Shown: one piece after another, positions 36,070-44,887 of the stretch
Numbering within the stretch: the stretch's first letter is position 1
Layout of the letters: every line of letters starts with the position of its first letter
Source: Porphyrobacter sp.
GTDB lineage: Bacteria > Pseudomonadota > Alphaproteobacteria > Sphingomonadales > Sphingomonadaceae
Reading direction: 5' to 3'
Assembly: GCA_027533455.1 (NCBI GenBank)
Contig: JAPZUC010000013.1
Span: forward strand, 31,004 to 95,003
Length of the DNA stretch: 64,000 bases
Position numbers and translations under genes: made by a program
The notes under the pieces: model-generated
What the model was told of the DNA's origin: nothing
Seen by the model: the letters and a program-made list of their open reading frames with translations, nothing else
The model's database searches: none

Positions 36070-36974
36070 CCATCCGCTCCGTCGCCATCATCGGCCTCGG
36101 CCTTCTCGGCGGCTCGATCGGCCTCGCCGTCAAGGCGCGCGGGCTGCCCGTCACCACCACCGGCTGGGACCGCGCCCCCGCCGTCCGCCAGCGTGCCGCC
36201 GAGCGAGGGTTGGTCGACACCGTCCACGACACGCCCGAGGCTGCCGTGGCAGACGCCGATCTCGTGATCCTGTGCGTCCCCGTCGGCGCGATGGGCGATG
36301 CCGCCCGCGCCATCGCGCCCGGCATAGCCCCCCACGCCATCGTCAGCGACGTCGGCTCCTCCAAGGAGGCGGTCGCCACCGCGCTCGCCGAGGCGCTCCC
36401 CGGAGCCACCATCATCCCCGCGCACCCGGTCGCGGGGACCGAGCAGTCTGGGCCTGAGGCGGGCTTCGCCACCCTGTTCGCCGGGCGCTGGTGCATCATT
36501 ACCCCGCCCGAGGGATGCGATCCGGCTGCGCTCGAAGCCCTGTCGGACTTCTGGACGGCGCTCGGCTCCAGGGTCGAGCTGATGGACGCCGCCCACCACG
36601 ATCTCGTCCTCGCCGTCACCAGCCACATCCCGCACCTCATCGCCTACACCATCGTCGGCACCGCCTCCGATCTCGAGGACGTCACCCAGAGCGAGGTCAT
36701 CAAGTACTCCGCCGGCGGCTTCCGGGATTTCACTCGCATCGCCGCCTCCGACCCCGTCATGTGGCGCGACGTGTTCCTGACCAACAAGGGCGCTGTGCTG
36801 GAGATGCTGGGCCGCTTCACCGAGGATCTTACCGCGCTGCAACGCGCCATCCGGTCGGGCGATGGGGACACCCTGTTCGACCTCTTCACCCGCACACGCG
36901 CCATCCGCCGCGCGGTGATCGAGCAAGGCCAGGACGACGAACGCCCCGATTTCGGCCGCGAACACGGGGCTTAA
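36066..36974 (+). CDS. tyrA: Prephenate (or arogenate) dehydrogenase
   Basis: A 302-residue NAD(P)-dependent enzyme of tyrosine synthesis. The nucleotide-binding loop IIGLGLLGGSIG lies near the N-terminus. HPVAGTEQSGPEAGFATLF and the His in VTSHIPHLIAYTI are the catalytic and substrate-binding blocks of the family. There is no fused chorismate mutase or ACT domain. The start overlaps the hisC stop. Its TAA shares bases with the TAA of the convergent Nramp gene (TTAA). Confidence 0.92.
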   Translation: MTIRSVAIIGLGLLGGSIGLAVKARGLPVTTTGWDRAPAVRQRAAERGLVDTVHDTPEAAVADADLVILCVPVGAMGDAARAIAPGIAPHAIVSDVGSSKEAVATALAEALPGATIIPAHPVAGTEQSGPEAGFATLFAGRWCIITPPEGCDPAALEALSDFWTALGSRVELMDAAHHDLVLAVTSHIPHLIAYTIVGTASDLEDVTQSEVIKYSAGGFRDFTRIAASDPVMWRDVFLTNKGAVLEMLGRFTEDLTALQRAIRSGDGDTLFDLFTRTRAIRRAVIEQGQDDERPDFGREHGA

Positions 36975-38257
36975 CTCAGCAGGAACATTCCCGAGACAAG
37001 GATCATGACAGCCGTTGCCGCCCATCCGCCGAACTTCAGCAGCGGCGGCAAGGTCAACCGGCCCATCACCTTGGGATTGCTCGCTGCCAGCATGGTCATC
37101 ACCATCAAGGGTGGTGCCAGCAGCCCGTTGATTACCGCAGTCCAGTAAAGCGCCCGCATCGGATCGATGCCGATCAAGTTGAGTGCCACTCCGCCCAGCA
37201 CCGCGACAACGATTGCGCCGTAGAAGGCTTTGGCCTCATGCGGCTTGCGGTCCAGCCCCTCGGTCCAGCCAAAGGTCTCGGACAGCGCATAGGCGGCCGA
37301 TCCCGCCAGCACCGGCACCGCCAGCAAGCCGATGCCGATGATACCCACGGCAAACAGAAGAAAACTGAAATCCCCTGCGATCGGGCGCAGCGCGCTGGCT
37401 GCAGCATCGGCAGAGGCGATCTCGTTGATCCCGTTTGCATGAAGCGTGGCGGCCGTGGCAATCACGATAAATAGCGCTGTTACGCTGGTAACCCCCATGC
37501 CGATAACGGTATCGGTCTGCATCCGTTTGAGACCGGGGCCTGCCGCGCGCGGGCGCACGCGGAGGGGGCGAGTGTGCAGACGATGCTGCTCCTCCACTTC
37601 CTGCCCTGCTTGCCAGAAGAACAGGTAGGGGCTGATCGTCGTGCCTAGCGCCGCGATGACGGCCATTGCCGTCTGCCGGTCAAAGGTGAGTTCAGGCACC
37701 AGCATGCCGCGCAACACCTCTTGAGGGGAGATATCCGCGGCGAAGGGCACAAGAATGTAAGCAAGCAACGACAGCGCCGACCACTTCAGGATACGCGTAT
37801 AGAGCGCATAGGCGACGAACACCTCGAGTAGCACCGAAACCGCGCCGAAGAGCACGACATAGAGCATGATTGGCCCTGGCAGCAGCAGATTGAGCGCAGC
37901 CGCCATCGCACCTAGGTCCGCACCGAGATTGATCGTGTTGGCGATCAGCAGCAGCATCACGGCAAACCAAAGCACCGGGCGCGGATAGTGGCGCTTCAGG
38001 TTGTGCGCGATGCCGTGCCCCGTCACCGCACCGATGCGCGCGCAGATTAACTGCGTGGCGACCAGTAGCGGGTAACTGAACACCATGATCCACGCGAGAC
38101 TGAAGCCGAACTGCGCGCCGATCTGGCTATAGGTGCCGATACCGCTCGGATCATCATCGGCCGCCCCTGTGATCAACCCCGGTCCGAGCACTTCGCCCAC
38201 TTTGCGCGGATCGGTTTCGGAATGCCGATCGCCGGTGTGCTCGTCCCCCGCAGTCAC
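36971..38257 (-). CDS. Divergent Nramp-family divalent metal transporter
   Basis: A 428-residue membrane protein with about 11 segments and the Nramp fold order. The first helix has DDDPSGIGTYSQIGA where classical Nramps have DPGN. The sixth-helix motif expected as MPH reads TTISPYLFFWQ. Two metal-binding residues, the Asn and the Met that give transition-metal selectivity, are thus replaced. A charged, Arg-rich cytoplasmic loop (about 235-255) interrupts the core. It may carry other ions, such as Mg2+. Start is a GTG in a GTGA overlap with plsC. Confidence 0.85.
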   Translation of the reverse strand: MTAGDEHTGDRHSETDPRKVGEVLGPGLITGAADDDPSGIGTYSQIGAQFGFSLAWIMVFSYPLLVATQLICARIGAVTGHGIAHNLKRHYPRPVLWFAVMLLLIANTINLGADLGAMAAALNLLLPGPIMLYVVLFGAVSVLLEVFVAYALYTRILKWSALSLLAYILVPFAADISPQEVLRGMLVPELTFDRQTAMAVIAALGTTISPYLFFWQAGQEVEEQHRLHTRPLRVRPRAAGPGLKRMQTDTVIGMGVTSVTALFIVIATAATLHANGINEIASADAAASALRPIAGDFSFLLFAVGIIGIGLLAVPVLAGSAAYALSETFGWTEGLDRKPHEAKAFYGAIVVAVLGGVALNLIGIDPMRALYWTAVINGLLAPPLMVMTMLAASNPKVMGRLTLPPLLKFGGWAATAVMILVSGMFLLS

Positions 38258-38976
38258 GGATGCGATGGCCCGGGATCGGATAAAACAGGGTTCAGCGCGT
38301 TGATCGCCACGTGCACCCGCGCCTCGATCTCTTCGCGCTGCAAGCCGGCAGGGATCAGCTCGCCAACTTTGTAAGTGATCTGGCCCGGAAGCTTGACCAC
38401 GTGGTGATAGGCCCGCCCACTATCCACCGCGATTGGCACCACCGGCAGGCGCAGCAGCTTGTAGAGCCCGGCGAAGCCCGCCTGCAGCGGCGGCTGTGTG
38501 CCGATTTCCACGCGCGTGCCTTCGGGGAAGATCACCAGCGGGCGGCCCTCTTCCACCCGCTGCTTGGCCAGCGCCAGCATCTGCCGCAGGGTCTTGGCAC
38601 CTTCTTCGCGCGCCACGGGGATCAGGCCGTAGACCAGCGCCGAATGGCCCCAGCCGGGGATGCGGAACAGCTCCTGTTTGGCGAACACCGCCGGGTCGGT
38701 GAACAGGCGGGGGGTGTCGATCGCCTCGAAGATGCTCTCGTGCTTCATAGCCACCAGCACCGGGCCTTCGGGCAGTGCGCCCTCCAGCACCACCCTGATG
38801 CCGAGGAGGTTCTGCGTGCACCACAGGTGCCACGCGCCCCATTTCGCCACCACCGGGCGCAGCGCACGCGGGCGCGCGATCACCGCCACCACCGAGGCGA
38901 GCACCAGCAGCACCGAGCCGCCATAGAACAGCACGTAAAAGGCGAGCGAACGCAACGCGGCCATCAGCCAGCTCAA
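38254..38976 (-). CDS. plsC: 1-acyl-sn-glycerol-3-phosphate acyltransferase
   Basis: Acylates lysophosphatidic acid to phosphatidic acid at the inner membrane. The 240-residue protein has an N-terminal membrane segment, the catalytic block KHESIFEAID (HX4E, a variant of HX4D seen in some bacterial PlsC proteins), and FPEGTR. The start is a TTG overlapping the stop of the upstream YdcF-like gene. An ATG four codons later is an alternative. It is part of the overlapping ftsE-ftsX-ydcF-plsC-Nramp run. Confidence 0.88.
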   Translation of the reverse strand: MSWLMAALRSLAFYVLFYGGSVLLVLASVVAVIARPRALRPVVAKWGAWHLWCTQNLLGIRVVLEGALPEGPVLVAMKHESIFEAIDTPRLFTDPAVFAKQELFRIPGWGHSALVYGLIPVAREEGAKTLRQMLALAKQRVEEGRPLVIFPEGTRVEIGTQPPLQAGFAGLYKLLRLPVVPIAVDSGRAYHHVVKLPGQITYKVGELIPAGLQREEIEARVHVAINALNPVLSDPGPSHP

Positions 38977-39503
38977 AGGTCGGCCAGTCCCGCCGCGCGG
39001 CTTGCGATCAGCTTGTGATATTCGAAGAACAGCGTCTTGAGGTTCGGCTGCGAGGGCACGGCATCGCGGATCACCGTGACGTGGCCCGGCAGCATCCGGT
39101 CAAGCTCACCCGCAGCGCGGCGCATGTGCCAATCGGTGGTCACGAGGCGCAAGGATCGCACTTCATTCTGGGCGACCCACTTGGCGGTCTCGGTCGCGTT
39201 GGAGCGGGTGTCGACCGCGGCAAAGCCCAGCGTCACGCAGCACGCCATGGTGCGGGGGGAGACCCCGAACTGCACGGCGAATTCCTGCGGGCGCACTTCG
39301 GGATCGACCCCGCTCACCAGCATCCGCTTGGCAAGGCCCCGGTCAAGCACCGCGAGCCCGCGTGCGATCCGCCCCGGCCCGCCGGTCGGCACGATCACCG
39401 CATCGGTCTTCGCGCCGTCGGCAGGCTTGGGCAGGGCCACAACGAACCATAGGAAGCCGATGGCCCAGACCAGAACGGCCAGAGAGATGATGCGCCGGAT
39501 CAT
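38973..39503 (-). CDS. YdcF-like (DUF218) membrane-anchored protein
   Basis: A 176-residue protein with an N-terminal membrane segment (IISLAVLVWAIGFLWFVVAL) and a DUF218 domain: DAVIVPTGGPGRIARGLAVL, then NATETAKWV and VTTDWHMRRAAGEL. DUF218 proteins of the ElyC/SanA/YdcF group affect envelope integrity. The ATG at 39503 is preferred to the much longer upstream frame, which is antisense-like sequence inside ftsX. It lies 12 bases after ftsX and overlaps plsC. Confidence 0.88.
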   Translation of the reverse strand: MIRRIISLAVLVWAIGFLWFVVALPKPADGAKTDAVIVPTGGPGRIARGLAVLDRGLAKRMLVSGVDPEVRPQEFAVQFGVSPRTMACCVTLGFAAVDTRSNATETAKWVAQNEVRSLRLVTTDWHMRRAAGELDRMLPGHVTVIRDAVPSQPNLKTLFFEYHKLIASRAAGLADL

Positions 39504-39514
39504 AATCAGGCCGC

Positions 39515-40462
39515 CTAAAGCATGGCCTTGAGGGCATAGGCAATGGTGATCCGCGAGGTAACGAGCGCAAGCAGCACTCCGCCCAGCGGAATTGAAGCGA
39601 TCACCAGCCAATCGGCCAGCATCAGCCCCCCGCCGCTCACCATCCCGCTGCCCAGCGCCGCGAACTGCTGGCCCAGCAGCCATGTTGCCGCCACGCCCAG
39701 ACCTGCGCCCATCAGCGCGCCCGCTGCCGCCTCGCGCAGCACGTCGCGCAAGAAAACGGCGGTGATCTGGCGCTGGCTGGCACCGAGCAGGTGCATGATC
39801 TCGACCGTGTCGCGGGCGCTCGCAAAGGCGTTGCGCGCCGCCAGCCACACCGCCGCCGAGGTTGCCAGCGCGACCAGCACCGCAAGGCCGAGTGCGAGCC
39901 ATTGCAGCGCGGCCAGCGCATCATTCACCGGTCGCAGGAAATCCCCCTGCGCATCGACCCTTGCGCCGGGGACCTTGCCGACGAGCGCCGCTTCGATCCG
40001 GGCGACATCTGCGGGGCCCACGCTGCGCGACAGCTCGACATCGATCAGGGCGGGGATCGGCACATCGCCGCTGCCCGCGCCTTCGCCCAGCCAGGGCTCC
40101 AGCATGGCGACAAGCTCCGCCTCGGGCACGACCCGCACGGCGGACACCCCTTCGATCCCCAGCAGCACCTCGGCAGCCTCGGCCCCGCGCGCGGCGCGCA
40201 GATCAGGATTGGGCTCGATCACCTGCACGCTCACCGCGCTCGACAGGCCGGTGCTGGCGCTGTTGGCGAGATTGCGCAGGGCGAGACCCCCGGCTGCGGC
40301 GATCACCACCAGCGCGATGAGGATCGCTATGACCCAGGGGATCGGCCCGGTCAGGCGCGCAGGCGGCAGCAACCGCGCCGCAGCGCGCCCGCGCGGGCGC
40401 ACCGGCGCGGCATCATCGGTGTCGATTTCGGGCGCTGCGGGAAGCGGGGGAAGCGTGCTCAT
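39515..40462 (-). CDS. ftsX: Cell division protein FtsX
   Basis: A 315-residue permease-like subunit of the FtsEX complex that activates septal peptidoglycan hydrolases. A Pro/Arg-rich cytoplasmic N-terminus and a first membrane segment (IPWVIAILIALVVIAAAGG) are followed by a periplasmic loop of about 100 residues and three C-terminal membrane segments with MHLLGASQRQITAVFLRDVLREA. The gene overlaps ftsE by 4 bases. Confidence 0.9.
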   Translation of the reverse strand: MSTLPPLPAAPEIDTDDAAPVRPRGRAAARLLPPARLTGPIPWVIAILIALVVIAAAGGLALRNLANSASTGLSSAVSVQVIEPNPDLRAARGAEAAEVLLGIEGVSAVRVVPEAELVAMLEPWLGEGAGSGDVPIPALIDVELSRSVGPADVARIEAALVGKVPGARVDAQGDFLRPVNDALAALQWLALGLAVLVALATSAAVWLAARNAFASARDTVEIMHLLGASQRQITAVFLRDVLREAAAGALMGAGLGVAATWLLGQQFAALGSGMVSGGGLMLADWLVIASIPLGGVLLALVTSRITIAYALKAML

Positions 40463-41196
40463 GCGCCCGGACTCCCGCTTCCGGCAGGCAGCGGCGGATA
40501 GCGCAGCGCGCCGGTCGGATCGGAAAGCTGGCCCTTGTGCAGCCGCATGATCTGCGAATCCGGCACCTTCTTGAGCAGGTGCACATCGTGGGTCGCCACC
40601 ACCACCGTGGTGCCGACGCGGTTGTTGAGCGCCTCGAACAATCTCAGCAGCTTCAAAGCCATGTCGGGATCGACGTTGCCGGTCGGCTCGTCGGCGATCA
40701 GCAGTCTGGGCCGGGCAATCACCGCGCGGGCAATGGCGACACGCTGCTGCTCCCCGCCCGACATGGTCGGCGGCACGGCGTGGGCGCGGTGCGACAGGCC
40801 CACCCAGTCGAGCATATCGCCGACCGCGCGCTGGACCTTCTTCTCCTCAGTGCCGGCCAGCCGCAGCGGCAGGGCGACATTGTCGAACGCCGTGAGGTAG
40901 GGGACGAGGCGGAAGTTCTGGAACACCACCCCAAGGCGGCGGCGCAGCTCCGGCAGGCGGCTTTGCGGCATGGTCACGAGGTCCTGCCCGAACATGCGGA
41001 TTGCCCCGCGTGAGGGCCGCTGCGCGAGGTAGAGCATCTTGAGCAGGCTGGTCTTGCCTGCCCCGCTCGCGCCGGTCAGGAAATAGAAGCTCCCCGGGTA
41101 GAGCGTGAAGCTGAGATTGCTAAGCACCTCGGGCTCGGTGCCATAGCGCAGCCCGACATTGTCGAATTTCACATGACCGGCCAGAGCATCGTCCAT
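40459..41196 (-). CDS. ftsE: Cell division ATP-binding protein FtsE
   Basis: ABC ATPase partner of FtsX, 245 residues. Walker A GASGAGKT lies at 42-49, the Q-loop in VVFQNFRLVPYLT, signature MSGGEQQRVAIARA, Walker B LLIADEPTGNVDP and the switch His in VVATHDVHLL. It is first in the overlapping run with ftsX, ydcF-like, plsC and the Nramp gene. A divergent promoter region of about 180 bases separates it from the zinc-ribbon gene. Confidence 0.94.
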   Translation of the reverse strand: MDDALAGHVKFDNVGLRYGTEPEVLSNLSFTLYPGSFYFLTGASGAGKTSLLKMLYLAQRPSRGAIRMFGQDLVTMPQSRLPELRRRLGVVFQNFRLVPYLTAFDNVALPLRLAGTEEKKVQRAVGDMLDWVGLSHRAHAVPPTMSGGEQQRVAIARAVIARPRLLIADEPTGNVDPDMALKLLRLFEALNNRVGTTVVVATHDVHLLKKVPDSQIMRLHKGQLSDPTGALRYPPLPAGSGSPGA

Positions 41197-41373
41197 GCCC
41201 TCGCACCTAACAGGGGGGCAGGCGGCGGAAAAGCCGCAGAACGCGTCTGACAGCCCCCCACACCCGATTTACGCCCCGCAATTTGGCCGCAATGTGGAAA
41301 ACAGCGGGTAAATGGCCGCCTCGGCAACGCTTGCTCTTGTGCGCGATGGCGCGTGGACTATTGCAAATGCGAG

Positions 41374-42369
41374 ATGATTATCGCCTGCCCAGCCTGCGGC
41401 ACCCGCTACTCGGTCCCCGATGCTGCCATCGGCAGCGAAGGTCGCACCGTGCGCTGCGCCAAGTGCAAGCACAGCTGGTTCCAGGATCCCCCCGAAGTTG
41501 CGGCGCCTGCCTCTCCACCATCGGCTTCGCCGCCGCCGACGCAGACACAACCGGTTCCCGAGCAACAGCCGGAGCAGAATCCTCCCACGGTCGCAGCCCC
41601 GCCCGCATCTGTGCCGGAGCCGGCGCCACCTGCCAGCGCCCCCGTTGTCGCGCCCGAGCCGCAAGAGGAAGGCCCCTCGATCAGTCACTGGCGCACGGCC
41701 GAAGCCGAGCAGGAATGCGGCTACACTATCGAGGATGCACCGCTGGCCGCACGGGCCCTGCGGCGCGGGCTGGGTGGGCAAGTCGACGCGCAGAGTAGGG
41801 GCGATGTTCCGCCTGCCTTCGCCGATGCGTCGCCACCGGCAGACGAGTTTGTCGACCCGCCATTCGTCGATGAAGATGACTATGGCGACGGCGGCGATAG
41901 CGGTGGTACGCGGTTCGGTTACCGCGCTCCCTTCACCCGCCGCCGCAATCCGCTGCGGATGTGGACCTTGGCGGCTCTGCTGTTCGCCCTACTGGCGACC
42001 GGCACTGCGGTGGCGGTAAACTATTACGGCCTTCCCGCATGGCTGCCGCTGCAACGCCCCACCTTCGGCGTCGGCCAGCCAGGGCTGGAGCTCGATTTCC
42101 CCAAGGCCGACCAGCGCAAGGAGCCGCTCGAGAACGGCGAGCTCATCTTCCGCGTGCGCGGCAAGATCACCAACACCGCGAGCGAGAGCCTCGACGTGCC
42201 CAACTTGCTGGTGGTGTTCAACGACCGGCGCGATCGCAATATCGGTGACTGGGTGGTCGTTCCTTCCAAGCGCAGGCTCGCTCCGGGCGAGACCGTGATG
42301 GTCACAGAAGCGATCTCCGACATCCCCCCCGGCGCAGCCGGCGCGGCGCTCGGCTGGGCGCCCCGTTAA
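41374..42369 (+). CDS. MJ0042-type zinc-ribbon, single-pass membrane protein
   Basis: A 331-residue protein starting [14 protein letters not shown] with a second CxxC (CAKCKHSW) at about 28-31, the MJ0042/zinc_ribbon_5 finger. A long Pro/Ala/Glu-rich linker (about 45-185) leads to one membrane segment ([19 protein letters not shown]). A C-terminal extracytoplasmic domain resembles DUF3426 ([24 protein letters not shown] pattern). Widespread in alphaproteobacteria near ftsE; the function is not established. The ATG at 41374 is chosen because the finger begins there. Confidence 0.85.
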   Translation: MIIACPACGTRYSVPDAAIGSEGRTVRCAKCKHSWFQDPPEVAAPASPPSASPPPTQTQPVPEQQPEQNPPTVAAPPASVPEPAPPASAPVVAPEPQEEGPSISHWRTAEAEQECGYTIEDAPLAARALRRGLGGQVDAQSRGDVPPAFADASPPADEFVDPPFVDEDDYGDGGDSGGTRFGYRAPFTRRRNPLRMWTLAALLFALLATGTAVAVNYYGLPAWLPLQRPTFGVGQPGLELDFPKADQRKEPLENGELIFRVRGKITNTASESLDVPNLLVVFNDRRDRNIGDWVVVPSKRRLAPGETVMVTEAISDIPPGAAGAALGWAPR

Positions 42370-42478
42370 GCGCCCTCGCGCAAACTCTCGTCAAAGAGCT
42401 TGCACGTACCCAAACCCCTTGCTAGTGGCGCGCTCCTACCGCGGGGCCAGCTACTTGGCAGCCCCGATAAACCCGAGT

Positions 42479-42565
42479 GCGGTCGTGGCGGAACTGGTAG
42501 ACGCGCAACGTTGAGGTCGTTGTGGGCGAAAGCCCGTGGAAGTTCGAGTCTTCTCGACCGCACCA
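42479..42565 (+). tRNA. tRNA-Leu (anticodon GAG)
   Basis: An 87-base class II tRNA with a long variable arm (GTGGGCGAAAGCCCGT). The acceptor stem GCGGTCG pairs with CGACCGC. The anticodon stem CAACG/CGTTG encloses TTGAGGT, giving GAG. GTTCGAGTC forms the T-loop and CCA is encoded. The sequence directly after it is accessory and decayed, so its 3' end may have served as an integration site. Confidence 0.95.
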
Positions 42566-42757
42566 AACAGTCTTTCCGAAAATCATGATTTAGCCTTCGG
42601 GCACACAGCTCCACGAGAGTGGCGCAGTTCTGCGGGAACCCGGCAGCGGCCTTGACGCTAGGTGTGTCAGAGCACGCAGAAAGAGCCGGTTGGCTCAGCC
42701 CTTCTCTTCCTAGTTCTCTGTCCAAAAATAGCTCACCGCAAGTGGGGCCGCGCATCG

Positions 42758-43125
42758 TCAGTTGGCGAACCTCAGCATCCGCTCCTGCGCCTGCCAGCAG
42801 GTGGGCAGGTCTGCATCCGGCGATCAAGGCGGGCGGGCTGACGTCCATCGATGATCGCTGCGATGATGCGCGGGCTCAGCCATGAGAGTCGAAACAGCTT
42901 GCCAAGCTGGGTCCGACAGCGCCCCTCACGCTTTCCCAGCTGATTGAGACTGAGTGCCGGCGAGGCGAGCACCAGCTCGCGAACCTCCATCGCTTCGGCG
43001 ATCAGGCCGACCAGCTTGCGATCAATCTGATCGGTTGCTGCGGTGTTGTCGATCCGCAGCTTTGCCTCGCGGAAGGCCTTGCGCTCGGGGAGCGGCAATA
43101 CTCGATGGTACCCAGCCCGATGCGC
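42758..43125 (-). pseudogene. Remnant of a serine-recombinase C-terminus, frameshifted
   Basis: The minus strand encodes SLNQLGKREGRCRTQLGKL followed by a WLSPRIIAAIIDGRQP block, typical of the C-terminus of phage- and transposon-type serine recombinases. The reading frame breaks near 42800. It continues in another frame with ADLPTCWQAQERMLRFAN and a stop at 42758, again fitting the family. An in-frame stop cuts it off upstream, and the catalytic domain is absent. It sits about 190 bases after tRNA-Leu. Confidence 0.65.
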
Positions 43126-43570
43126 TCACCAGATCGCGCCTGCTGATGTCGAATATACCGACCGACTGGTCATTGCAGCGCAGATTGTTTGGTTTTCCGG
43201 CCCCTCGCCGCGAAGCGGCACTGCGCAAATCCGAGGGTATGTGGCCGACTGCAGCATCGCAACGTAGAGAGTCAGATACAGTCGATCGGGCGAGTTTGCC
43301 TCACCCATCCAATCCGCAAGCCGGATAAAAAACAAAGCCTGAACCTCGAAGCTGACTTGCTGAGTAGATGGCTTATGGACAGACGGCTTTCTACCCATGC
43401 TTGATCGTAAACTTCTTTTTGGCGCAATGCAGGCGCGGTCGGCTGGTGGCCGCAACTTGTTGACCTGCAATGCTTGCTAAGCGGGAAAGACGGGTGACGA
43501 CTGTCGTCCTCCCAGCTGGATTTCGGTTGTCGGCTAGAAGGCTCCTCAAAGTTACGATATGTACCGGGCT
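43126..43570. other. Accessory stretch without a recognised gene
   Basis: Several short overlapping frames occur on both strands, none with a convincing start, codon pattern or family signature. It is probably decayed mobile DNA belonging with the neighbouring recombinase remnant. Confidence 0.5.
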
Positions 43571-43735
43571 ATGCGTAGACTGGGCCCCTTGCATCAGTTG
43601 AGATCCGCTCTTGCGGGTTTGCTGGGCATTTCCGATGAGCGCGCGCGCGATGGTAGTTGGTGGGAAATAGACCTCATCATTGTGCTTCTTATAGGGGTAT
43701 TTGCGCTTGGCGCTTTCGCTTGGACGCAGTTTTGA
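43571..43735 (+). CDS. Small single-pass membrane protein, hypothetical
   Basis: A 54-residue frame. The first half is polar and basic (LRSALAGLLGISDERARDGS) and the second half is one hydrophobic helix (WWEIDLIIVLLIGVFALGAF). Such a layout is unlikely by chance in this GC-rich DNA, but there is no strong ribosome-binding site and no recognised family. It lies in a decayed region, so it may be a leftover. Confidence 0.35.
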   Translation: MRRLGPLHQLRSALAGLLGISDERARDGSWWEIDLIIVLLIGVFALGAFAWTQF

Positions 43736-43837
43736 CTGCGGACCAGGCAATCCTTTCAGATACAAGTGCCGCGAAGCGCAATCTTCACCAGCGACGCTCG
43801 GCCAGCCTCGCTGGCTAAGGAGGCAAGCAGAACTCGG

Positions 43838-44887
43838 TCACTTCACAAGGGAGCGCCACCAGTCTTCATGGTGGAGATACCAGCGTAGCGTCTCACGCAG
43901 CCCCCCCTTGAAACTGCACTGAGGCGCATAGCCCAGTTCCCGGCGCGCCTTGCTCTCGTCAATCGCATAGCGACGATCATGCCCGGGCCGATCCGGAACA
44001 AATGTCTTGAGTTCTTCACTCTTGCGTCCGCTAGCCGCAGGCGCCTCGGGAAACCTCTCATCCAATCCGTCGATGTCTTTAAACGCGAGATCAACCTCCG
44101 AGCAAATGGTGTTGATCACCGTCAAATTGGTAAGCTCAGCGCCGCCACCGAAATTGTATGTCTCGCCGAGTCCCGCCTTGGTCAGGCAGGCATCAATCGC
44201 ACGGCAATGGTCGTCGACATGCAGCCAATCGCGCACGTGCATGCCATCGCCGTAAATGGGCAGTGGCCGACCATGGAGTGCATTGAGCAGAAACAAGGGA
44301 ATCAGCTTTTCCGGGTACTGGAAGCGCCCATAATTGTTCGAGCAATGGCTGGTCGTCACTTCCAGTCCGAACGTATGATGGTAGGCGCGCACCAAGTGAT
44401 CTGACGCCGCCTTCGATGCCGAATACAGCGAATTGGGCGCGTAGGGCGTCGTTTCGCTGAATGCGGGATCGCTGGGGCCGAGCGAGCCGAACACCTCATC
44501 CGTCGATATGTGGTGGAAGCGGTGCGGCCGGCCGCTGCCTGCGAGCCACACCGCCCGCGCCGCCTTCAGGAGGCTATGGGTGCCGACGACATTGGTATCG
44601 ATGAAGGCATCTGGGGCGCAGATCGAGCGATCGACATGGCTCTCTGCTGCGAAGTGCACAATGGTCGTAATATCATGATCGCGCAGCAGTTGCATGACCA
44701 GCTGTGTATCCCGGATATCGCCGACAATGAGTTCGGTATGGGACGCGCCTTCAAGCGTAGCGCGGTTACCGGCATAGGTCAGCGCATCAAGCACGATCAC
44801 CCTGTCTTCAGGATGATGCGCATTCCAATAGTGGACGAAATTGCCGCCAATGAAACCAGCGCCGCCCGTGACGAGCAGGCTAGCCAA
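43838..44887 (-). CDS. rfbB: dTDP-glucose 4,6-dehydratase
   Basis: Converts dTDP-glucose to dTDP-4-keto-6-deoxyglucose on the way to dTDP-rhamnose. The protein (about 349 residues) has the Rossmann loop VTGGAGFIGGNFV, HFAAESHVDRSI, the catalytic HISTDEVFGSL and the YSASKAASDHLVRAYHHTF (YxxxK) block, then SNNYGRFQYPEKLIPL. The start is taken as the TTG at 44887, overlapping the rfbD stop by 8 bases, because the Rossmann motif begins there. rfbA and rfbC are not in the window, so precursors must come from elsewhere. Confidence 0.92.
   Translation of the reverse strand: MASLLVTGGAGFIGGNFVHYWNAHHPEDRVIVLDALTYAGNRATLEGASHTELIVGDIRDTQLVMQLLRDHDITTIVHFAAESHVDRSICAPDAFIDTNVVGTHSLLKAARAVWLAGSGRPHRFHHISTDEVFGSLGPSDPAFSETTPYAPNSLYSASKAASDHLVRAYHHTFGLEVTTSHCSNNYGRFQYPEKLIPLFLLNALHGRPLPIYGDGMHVRDWLHVDDHCRAIDACLTKAGLGETYNFGGGAELTNLTVINTICSEVDLAFKDIDGLDERFPEAPAASGRKSEELKTFVPDRPGHDRRYAIDESKARRELGYAPQCSFKGGLRETLRWYLHHEDWWRSLVK

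Noticed and set aside
35631..37025. A 464-codon Gly/Asp-rich minus-strand frame
   Set aside because: Antisense to hisC and tyrA; composition is typical of shadow frames.
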